DNA of 64,000 nucleotides. Origin: Sciurus carolinensis (Eukaryota > Chordata > Mammalia > Rodentia > Sciuridae). Under the pieces are notes generated by a model, which saw only the letters and a program-made list of their open reading frames with translations, made no database searches and was not told the origin of the DNA. Position numbers and translations under genes: made by a program. Positions 55,601-64,000 of the stretch are shown in pieces (position 1 is the stretch's first letter; every line of letters starts with the position of its first letter). The stretch covers positions 30,526,750 to 30,590,749 of the forward strand of contig NC_062215.1 of assembly GCF_902686445.1 (NCBI RefSeq), given 5' to 3'.

Positions 55601-57300
55601 CCATGTCTGGGGAAGGGAGGCCTTAGTATGTGGTCTGCGGGGCTCATTTGGCCTGTGAGTCTCATACTGGATTCTCTTTATTTCTGAAGAGCTCAAAAGA
55701 ATGAAAAGGTTAAAAATTCACAGAAGTGAAGACACTTATAAAGATGAGGATTCATACCAGCTGTCTCTCCCTCATTGTAGTACTTGCTCTCCTTTTCCCT
55801 GAGGTGCTTAGAGTTTTCAATTTTTGCAGAAAAGGGTATATAGGTTTCGCCACTATCTGAAGGCAATCAATAAATGGCAGTCATAATACTGCAGTGGCTA
55901 CCTGGTTTCTTTGTTCTTAGGAACAGCTAGGCATTATTTTCAGAAAATAATTACTATGTATTAACCTGTGCCTAATTCAGGAATGCTATTGGCTATTACA
56001 ATAAAGACTTCCACCACTGGGACCCTCTCTCCAGCCTCAAAAAAGCAGTGTATCATTCTAATTAATAGAGACTGGTACAGAGAAAAAAGATACAATTTCT
56101 CAATGTGTAATCATCTTTTAGTTATTTGAAACTCTCAGATGCCAAGCAACTTCTATGTCTGGTCAAGTCACAAGTTAATTCAGGAAAAAAGGGGGTGGGG
56201 TGGGCAAAGCACTTGAAAAGATTTCTCCATTGGAGTTTCCAATCTGGTTTGAAAAAGCCACTTCAATATCCAAGAAAGACTTTTTTGTTGTTGCTAATAA
56301 TAGAAATCAGCTTGAATTAGTCTAAGTAAGAAAAGAGAATTTAATATGATACAGGACAATAATATAATGTCCTAGAAGCCAATGATAGTGATACAGCTGT
56401 GACCCAAAAGAGATTAGACATGGAAAACCATGTGCAACCCAGAAAACAGGATTTCTCCATTTTTCATTTCCATTTTTCTCTGCGAATGTTTTCATTTGCT
56501 GTCTTTTCAAATCAGCTGTTACTCATCTGTTCCTAAGACGATTGCTATGTCCCAATTTATATAGTTTCCTTATGAGTGATTCCACATTAAGATTTCACTC
56601 TGTGAGTCACAGTTATAAATTACCAACGAGGGGCTCTGATTGGCTCTGTTTGTCTTGTGCTCAGCCACTGTCCAATCAGTTGAATCCTAGGCAATGGCTT
56701 TATATAACTCAAACATGGCTTCCAGAGTCCCATCCCTGGGACCCAGGGGATCAGAGTGGAGAGCTATTCCCAGAGAAGGGGTAATTGTGAGCTGGGCAAA
56801 ACACCACAAAGACCTCTTCTATTCCTGTGTCACTAGGTCTCTGTATAAAACCAGCCTTTACAAATTCAAGGACCATGTTGAATTCAAAGACAAGTGTCCC
56901 TTCTCTCTAGCTAGGCATATTTTTAGAGGAGATCATTTGACTATGTAATTAGAGCAACAAATTTTCAGCCCAGAGAAACCAAAATGTTAATTTGAGTCTG
57001 CTGCAAACCATCAAATATAATGGATCCCAAAGCTAAGTGGAAATATTTTGGATTATACTTGACACCACACCCATAATTTGTGGGGATAATTGAGATGCAT
57101 CCAAGCTTTTAGTCTTGCTGATGATATTTAAGAGTTAGTTCAAATTAGTCTACTACATTTCCTGCTGTAATTGATGGTCAGATCCTTGAAGACAGCAAGG
57201 GTTTTCAAATGCCTGTATACAATTGCACGAATCAATCAGGGGGATGGGAATGTATGGTGAAGAAATGGAAATTCTTGTTATGTTCCTTGTGTATATTTTA
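55601..57300. other. Unique sequence, no gene supported
   Basis: ORFs of 60-84 codons are scattered and unsupported. No repeat body recognised. Confidence 0.35.
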
Positions 57301-57309
57301 TATTCTCCT

Positions 57310-57475
57310 AAGATTTGAAAGAAATTTTAGAGATCACCCAGTCTGATCCTCCAGTCCGATCCTCTAATTTTACAGATGAAAACTGAAACCCAGAGGGGGA
57401 AAAGTGGTCAACCTGTTGTCCAATGTCATATGAGCGACAGATCTAGGATCAAAATCCCAGATTCCAATCTTTTTA
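57310..57475 (-). repeat. Old MIR-type repeat
   Basis: TTTTAGAGATCACCCAGTCTGATCC, AATTTTACAGATGAAAACTGAAACCCAGAG, and GATCTAGGATCAAAATCCCAGATTCC give the order of a common ancient mammalian repeat. Confidence 0.65.
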
Positions 57476-60180
57476 TTATGTCCTATTATTAAAAGTAGGA
57501 TTCACAAAACACAGAATACCACTGCTGGATAGTAATGATTCCCCTCGTTTTTAAATTGCTTTCCCCCTCAACATCTGAATTTTACATATCAATCTCATTT
57601 TATCAAGTTCTTGAGTACAAATTCTCTGGATAATTTTCTGGCTAATTCAACTCACCTGTAGCAACAGCTTAGCAGCACAGTTGATCACACAGTAAAGACA
57701 AAAAATTTTTTTGCTAATTTTTTCAGAGAAATAGCCTCAAGTTTTCTTAATTGCAGAAGGGAAAAATAGCAAACATGTTTTGTAATTTGGAGTACTTTGT
57801 TCTGTACTTCAAATTGTTAAGACATGTATGGACAAATATCCCTAACTATCATTTTGTGCATTTGAATAATGAAAATAAATGACCCCAAGTACCTTTTATC
57901 TTTGTCTCCCTCATTCCATGATGGCAAACTCCAAGAAGAACTGGGCTTTAGATGAGAAATTAAAAACTGGTTCAGAGATTTATGTGCACAGTATTCTTTT
58001 CACACTTTCTCCTTTCATTGTTCACAACCAAGAAGGAGGAAATATGAATAAAGAGATTTTTACTGATTCAAAGATGGCATGCTGAATTTCAGTATGCATT
58101 CTCAATTCTAAATAATTTCGGAAGTGAAGCATGATGATAAACAGGAAAATGAGAAAAAAAAAAAAAAAAGAAAAAAGAAAAAGAAAAAACAGTAAGTGCA
58201 ATATGCCAACCTCTTTTGGCCAAACCGCCTGAGGTTAGAATTCTGAATTCCTGGACTAGAATTTGTCAGAAGTAATGCTGAGTTTCAAATATATATATAT
58301 ATCTTGACATTAAGTTGCTTTTTCAATTTTTGGAATAAATTATTTGATCCTCAAATGGATTTTGTTTTTATTTCAAGAACTAGTTTCTAAAATATAAAAA
58401 CAAAATATGAAAGAAAGACTTTTAGGGAAACAGCTCCCTGGTGATTTTAAGTTTTCCATTTTAGTTTAAAGTACTATCAAAGGAAAAACATTATGTGGTA
58501 AAAAAAGAAAAAAATCAAACAGAACTACAATGTCCTGTTCCCTAACATCACTTATACTCCCAGAAGTGGCAACTTTCAACTCTTAGCTGACTCTTCCAAA
58601 TTTTGCTTCCTTATACATAGATATGCTGAAGAAGTATTGATTTTTTTCCCCACCTGTAGACATTGAATTGATTGACACAACCTTTCGAACCCCCTGAATT
58701 ACAACAACATGGTGATAATATTATTAACCCTGAATTTTGGTTTATCCAAAAATTGTGATGTCAGGAAGGTGGGGGTGGCAGAAGTGTGTAAATGAGGGAC
58801 ATTAGAATACATAGATCTACATCCTTTTCTTCTGTCCTCAGTGGAGGAATTAATTAAGACACAGAGATCAAGTGTCAAAAACGAGAAAAGGGGTGGGGTG
58901 TGGCGAAACTCTGTTCTTTGGTGATAGATACCTTTTAAATTAAGCTGACTTCTTAAAATCAAAAAAACACAGTTGACTGCTACTCCTTAAAACAATCTTT
59001 TGTTTTCCAGAGCACTAATCATTGGTTTAGTTTTTGGCTTACCTTCCCCCCGCCATGGGTCTAGCACTAATTTATGCTAATCCTTTGCTAGAGTCGAGCT
59101 TCTCCTCTCAGTACAAACATTTGAGATAGTTTACCAGTTGTAACTTTTTTCCCCATCTTGGTGTCACCCTGTTGGAAGTTTCCCTCCTCTTCCACCGATC
59201 TTGACAGGTCGCTGGCCTGATAACCAGTTAATACTCTGCAATTTCTCTTTACCTTCCTTTTGGAAAATTTTTTTTCTTCTCCTGTGTGTGATCATGTTTC
59301 CTGGAACCTCTTTATTGGACTACGCTCTTATTTCTTAGGGTGTGTTTTCCAGTTACTTGTTGAGAAAGGATGCTTGACAACTAAAATTCTGAGTCAGAAT
59401 TTCTGTATCTAAAAATATTTTGATTCTACTCATAAATTTTCTAGGGAGTGTGGGTATTTGCGTGTATACATAGATTTCTACGTGGAATCTCATTATTTCT
59501 GAATCTGAAAGACATTGCTACTTGTCTTTTAGCTTCAAATGTTCTTGTGAAGCTTAATATCAATATGATTCACAGTATTTCACATACTGTGGATTTTACA
59601 ATGATGCGCACTAGTGTAGGTCTTTAAAACAATCTGTTGGGTTGGACACTCATTGTTTTTATCTGAAAAATTTTATTCTTCTCCAACAGTCTATTTTTTC
59701 TAAGAGTTGTTTCTCTCCTCCAAGATGACTTGAATTTCTATGAGTCAGCATGGGTTGTTGACTTCATTTTAGGGAGACTAGGTGTGGACTTGGCTGATTT
59801 GTGGGGGAGCTCTGGAAGTCCTGAACTTAGTTTCTCCAGAAAGGAATCCTCCAGTCTGCTGACTCATGTTACAAGCCCAGCAGCCAATCCTGGGGAACCA
59901 ACTGGGAGATGAGAGATGAGAATTGGTTAAATCTTCCCAAGCATAACTCCGTTTAACAGGAGGGCAGTTAATTGGTTTGCTGAAGGGAAATGGGATTGGG
60001 AACATTTAATCTCTTATATAATCCTGCTATCCCACTGTTTGATTTAAACATCTGAAAAACCTGATGTCATAGTACTCTACACCTCTCTGGGGTTCTATGG
60101 AATGAGTTGCTTGCTTCTTGGCTTTTCCTTCTGTTACCTAGGTTTATATTGGACTTATCAAGTCAATTAGTACTTAACCA
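57476..60180. other. Unique AT-rich sequence, no gene supported
   Basis: An A-rich tract lies at 58153-58190 and a short (TA)n at 58290-58302. ORFs up to 87 codons show no known features. Confidence 0.4.
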
Positions 60181-60182
60181 TC

Positions 60183-60590
60183 TGCTGTGGTTTGACTATG
60201 AGGTCTTCCAAAAGTTCAGGAGAGAGCTATAGCCTAATTAGTGGATTAATCCATTTGATGGAGTAATAATATGAAAGGACTACTGTACTTGGTAACTATA
60301 CTATTGGTAACTGTAGAAAGGTAGGGCATGACTTGAGGAAATAGGTGTGCCTTGGGGATTATATCCTGTCCCTGGCTCCTCTACTGCTCTCTCTGCTTTC
60401 CGGCTATGCGGAGCTGTGCAGCTTTCCTCTGCCATGCCCTTCCATCATGATATTCTGACCCAGAGCAATAGAGTTTGCCAAGCATGAACTGAACTTTTGA
60501 AACCAGGAGCTCAAAGTAAACCTTTCCTCCTCTAAGTTATTCTTTTCATGTAGCTTGGTCACAAATGATGAAAAGCTTACTAACACATCA
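60183..60590 (+). mobile_element. Solo MaLR-type LTR
   Basis: TGCTGTGGTTTGACTATGAGG, AATTAGTGGATTAATCCATTTGATGG, GGTAACTGTAGAAAGGTAGGGCATG, TTCCATCATGATATTCTGACC, AAAGTAAACCTTTCCTCCTCTAAG and the end AAAAGCTTACTAACACATCA. Full length, same subfamily as 7490 and 46686. Confidence 0.88.
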
Positions 60591-61128
60591 TCCTTTTTCT
60601 TCAAGTTCCAATATTTTGTCAATATTTTTATACACTATCATCATCTCTATCACTCTTTTTAAACTAGTGTATTTATGTTAATTTACATCAATTTAACTTC
60701 TTTATTTCCTGAGGATTTTTGAGAGGGAAGGCAGATAAATATGTGTATTTTTTCCACCACATTTATTCTTCAGGGAGTCAGAACTAACCCTTACCTGCTG
60801 ACTACTTGTCCCAGTCCTTTTGGTTTTGATTTCAATGATCCATCTCTGATATTGACCTTGCAATGTAATATCAAGCAGCTCTGGAGAGAAATACTGTACC
60901 TGGCTGCTAAGCTTGTTTTTCCTGATTAGAGTTCTTTATTGTGCTCTGTTCTTTGCAGGTTGTAGTTACAAAAGTTGCAAACTTAGGAGAAATAGTACAT
61001 TGGAAGAGAGAATCAAGACTTAGAATATGCAAAGTTGGCCTGAACATGTAAGAAAGCACTTATGCTCATTAAATTAAACTATTACATTTAGACTAAAAAA
61101 AAAAAACTTGATTATAGTAGCATAGGAT
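60591..61128. other. Unique sequence, nothing recognised
   Basis: AT-rich, with an A12 run at 61095-61106. Confidence 0.4.
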
Positions 61129-61143
61129 GGAAATTCCTATCTT

Positions 61144-61284
61144 TAAAAAAAATTTTTTTTTAGTTGTAGAAGGACACCATACTTTTATTTTATATATTTA
61201 TTTTTATGTGGTACTGAGGATAGAACCCAGTGCCTCATACATGCTAGGCAAGTGCTCTACCACTGAGCTCCAGCTGCAGCCCCA
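61144..61284 (-). mobile_element. ID-related SINE with a different partner, 15-bp target-site duplication
   Basis: GGAAATTCCTATCTT occurs at 61129-61143 and again at 61285-61299, perfectly. Between them TTAGTTGTAGAAGGACACCAT, a T-rich link, then GAGGATAGAACCCAGTGCCTC and GCAAGTGCTCTACCACTGAG. Same plan as at 18391. The clean duplication defines the ends of this SINE type. Confidence 0.93.
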
Positions 61285-61385
61285 GGAAATTCCTATCTTC
61301 TTAACTGCTCATATGAAAATGAGCTAAGAGTTTAAAAGCTAACATATGACACACATTTTGTCAATGTTACTGAAAGTGAGTGTGT

Positions 61386-61482
61386 TAGGGATGGGGATGT
61401 AGTTCAGTGGTGGAAGACTTCTCTGGTGTGTGTCAAACTGTGAATTCAAGTACAATACTGAAAAAAATAAAATTAAATTACA
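61386..61482 (+). mobile_element. Diverged ID SINE
   Basis: GGATGGGGATGTAGTTCAGTGGTGGAAG is a worn A box, and the B box has decayed to GTGAATTCAAGTAC. An A-rich tail follows. Confidence 0.75.
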
Positions 61483-61614
61483 AAAGAAAGCAAATGTGTT
61501 ATACGATTGCATTCTAAAAGTATATAGAATTTTGAAAGATCTGGTCACAACTTGAGTTTTGTGCTCACTTCTGAGTACTTCTTTTTTAACTGTTGTCAGT
61601 TTTTTAACTCTTTT

Positions 61615-62530
61615 AAAAATTAAAAAATTTTTTTTTATTTTTACAGACTGCATTTTGATTCATTGTACACAAATGGGGTACATCTTTTCGTTTCTATGGT
61701 TGTGCACAATGTAGATTCATACCATTCGTGTAATCATACATATACATAGGGTAATGATGTCTGTCTCATTCCCCAATTTTTCATACCACCCTCCCTCTCA
61801 TTTCCCTCTACATAATCTAAAGTTCCTTCATTCTTCTCTCACACCCCACCCCCCACCCCCATTATATATCATCATCCACTTATCAGGGAAAACATTCGGC
61901 TTTTGGTGTTTTGGGATTGGTTTATTTCACTTAGCATGATATTTTCCAAATCCATCCATTTTTCTGCAAATGCCATAATATTATTCTTCTTTATGGCTGA
62001 ATAATATTCCATTGTGTATATATACCACAGTTTCTTTATCCATTCATCTGTTGAAGGGCATCTCGGTTGGTTCCACAATCTAGCTATTGTGAATTGAGCT
62101 TCTGTAAACATTGATGTGGCTGTGTTACTGTAGTATGCTAATTTTAAGTCCTTTGGGTATAAACCGAGGAGTGGGATAACTGGGTCAAAAGGTGGGTCCA
62201 TTCCAAGCTTTCTGAGGAATCTCCATACTGCTTTCCAGAGTGGCTGCAACAATTTGCAACTCCACCAGCAACGTATGAGTGTGCCTTTTTCCCTGCATCC
62301 AAGCCAACATCTATTCTTGTTTGTGTTTTTGATAATAACCATTCTAATTGGAGTAAGATGAAATCTTAGAGTTGTTTTAATTTGCATTTCTCTAATTACT
62401 AGAGATGTTGAACACTTTTTCATATATTTATTGATCACATGTATATCTTCATCTATAACGTGTCTGTCCAGTTCTTTGGTCCATTTATTGATTGGGTTCT
62501 TTGTATTTTTGGTGCTGAGTACTCTGTTTT
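61615..62530 (-). mobile_element. 5'-truncated L1, sciurid type
   Basis: The 3' UTR (ACAGACTGCATTTTGATTCATTGTACACAAATGGGGTAC read antisense) follows a T-rich tail at about 61617-61640. Then comes the ORF2 end. The left boundary at higher coordinates is near 62530, so about 0.9 kb remains of a 6-7 kb element. Confidence 0.95.
61872..62438 (-). pseudogene. L1 ORF2 C-terminal fragment, 188 codons open
   Basis: The frame reads the known C-terminal end of L1 ORF2p, past the reverse-transcriptase domain: [18 protein letters not shown], a Cys/Trp-rich patch (KNRCWLGC), LWKAVWRFLRKL, DPVIPLLGLYPKDL, TDEWIKKLWYIYTMEYYSAI and FAEKWMDLENIMLSEI. Endonuclease and reverse transcriptase are absent, so it cannot mobilise itself. 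The unbroken frame suggests a fairly recent insertion. Confidence 0.95.
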
Positions 62531-63069
62531 TTAAAAGGAGATTTTAAATAGGACTTTATCCCAACACCAGTGTTCAGGATGGTGAAAATTCTTGGCAGCA
62601 TATCCTATGAGGAGTGGTTGATTTTCCCATGGGCAGCCCAGAGAAAGGGAACAGGAGTTTTAAAATGTTTAAAGAGTAGTAAATAAAAGAGCAAGCAACT
62701 TGGTTTGGTTTCATGCTAAAAGTCAAAACTAAGATGAGTCTAGTGATCAGAATTTAAAGGAGAGCCCCTTGTTAGTGCAGAGAGCTAGTGGACTCTTATT
62801 TCTCGGCTCTTAATCTTGTGGTTCTGCTTTGCAATGCCAATAGAGGCTGCTCCAAGGGGCAACTGTTGGATGCCGCGTCATCGTTGGTAGATTTATAGAA
62901 GCCACTCTGAGGGTCCTTATTCCTTGCATCATAAAATACTCCTATTTCTACTCTGAGATGTTTGTTGCATGCTAGGTCCCTGAGGTTTGGGGTGCAGAGG
63001 TGAAGAAGGCAGATAAAGCCCTTCCTCTAAGGAGAGCATATTAAATATGTATTAACACAGTGTCTTTCC
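62531..63069. other. Unique sequence, nothing recognised
   Basis: No coding or repeat signal beyond a faint L2/MIR flavour at 62970-63050. Confidence 0.35.
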
Positions 63070-63275
63070 TTATTCTACTTCTTCCCCTGGGCATCTCCTG
63101 ACACACCGTATGCCCAGGGACTTAGCTATTTTTATTTTATTCCAATGAGACTAAGTTGGGTGAGAACAGGGCCTTTATTCTCTTTACTGCTATATCCCCA
63201 ACTTCCAGAAAAGTGTAGTGAATACTTAACAAATGTCTGTCAAACGGATGAGTGTTGAATGAGAGTGTTCCCAGG
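63070..63275 (+). repeat. L2 3' end
   Basis: AACAGGGCCTTTATTCTCTTTACTGCTATATCCCCAACTTCCAG, then TAGTGAATACTTAACAAATGTCTGTCAAACGGATGAGTGTTGAATGA, fits the end of L2. Confidence 0.75.
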
Positions 63276-63536
63276 GGAAGCTTGGGTGTGAAGGAATCCT
63301 GCCACCTGGGAGACCCCCCAGAATTCGTCCCTGGAACCACCCACTCCAGAGTCATTTCAAGGGATTATTTAAAACACAGACTTTGAGCTTCTCTCCTGAC
63401 GTACTGATATTGAATTTCTGAGAGTGAGACCTTCCCAGTTAGTTTGCCCATACTCTGAAATTGGTGAATTACTTAAGTGGTTTGTGGTATAGGAAAAAAT
63501 CAAAGAGAAGTATCGATTTAAATAAAACCCAGGACG

Positions 63537-63538
<2 letters not shown>

Positions 63539-63575
<37 letters not shown>
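63539..63575. repeat. (GT)n microsatellite
   Basis: About 18 GT units, then degenerate GTAT/GTGA text to 63635. Confidence 0.97.
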
Positions 63576-63586
<11 letters not shown>

Positions 63587-63907
63587 CCTCATGTGTGCGC
63601 ATATGAGTGCACACGTATGTGCACGTGACTTTGTGTGTAGATTTAGACCTGAGGGGCTCATATTTCTGGGACAGGGATTGGCACAACTTCTCTGTAAAAA
63701 AAAATTATTTCAGGAGGTGTTTTCTAGCAGGAAAGTGACATGAGTAGGTCCATGTTTTTAAAAAGATCATCTGACTGTAGGAGGTAGTTGCATTGGTCTA
63801 GAAACTCCTGCCTTCTGGCTGAGATGCCACATGCAGAGATGATGACCTAGGGATCAAATAAACCAGCTCTGCGACTGAGTAAAGGAACATCGCTCTTGGT
63901 CTTATTT

Positions 63908-64000
63908 GCTTACGTTAGTTTTGCATCACTGTGACCCGACAAGAACAGGTGAGAGGAGCACACGCTTATTTGGGGCTCACCATTTCAAAGGTCTCAGACG
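63908..64000 (-). mobile_element. MaLR-type LTR, cut by the window end
   Basis: TACGTTAGTTTTGCATCACTGTGACC, then GCTTATTTGGGGCTCACCATTTC, is the antisense end of a MaLR LTR like the one at 30811. The rest lies beyond the window. Confidence 0.75.

Overview
This is 64 kb of mammalian nuclear DNA: AT-rich and repeat-laden, with no operons and almost no open coding. The repeats point to a squirrel-family rodent (ground squirrel, marmot or relative). Many copies are a dimeric SINE that joins a 7SL/B1-like half to a tRNA-derived ID half ending in a B box close to GGTTCAATCCCCAGTACC. Monomeric ID elements are present, and several young L1 copies share one distinctive 3' end. The species call is an inference from these families.

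The only protein-coding gene I can support is on the minus strand at 33325-33607. It encodes a one-pass small membrane protein that I recognise as SMIM36. The reading frame carries one extra base (one G of 33436-33438 on the + strand). As written, the ORF stops after 80 codons with an unrelated tail. Past the extra base the other frame stays open to a stop that gives 93 residues, the length I recall for the human protein. From memory, SMIM36 lies in human 17q22 between MMD and TMEM100; no exon of either was seen here.

Region by region. 1-12 kb: MaLR-type LTRs, SINEs, MIRs and a three-level nest (a pogo/Tigger-like element inside an LTR inside an old L1) at 4.8-5.7 kb. 12-20 kb: a 72-bp exon-like island at 12070-12141, then SINEs, an L2, an L1 3' end and a larger antisense L1 that carries two SINEs. 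20-33 kb: mostly unrecognised unique sequence with three LTRs, microsatellites and a possible 32-codon membrane micro-ORF at 22043. 33-38 kb: SMIM36, unique sequence and a full CTCF core match at 36553-36566 on the minus strand. 38-43.5 kb: a long degenerate old repeat, then an MLT1-like LTR split by a 1.6-kb L1. 43.5-49 kb: an orphan ORF next to an A tract, an L2, a minus-strand MaLR provirus with both LTRs and a primer-binding site, and a 200-bp polypyrimidine tract. 49-64 kb: mostly unique sequence with two more CTCF-like motifs (50305, 51521), an LTR, and a 5'-truncated L1 that keeps the ORF2 C-terminus.

The genes here form no shared pathway. The value of the window is the SMIM36 exon and its frameshift, the divergent CTCF-like sites downstream of it in + coordinates, and the layered transposon history. 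I found no CRISPR array, rRNA gene, true tRNA gene or new multi-gene system.
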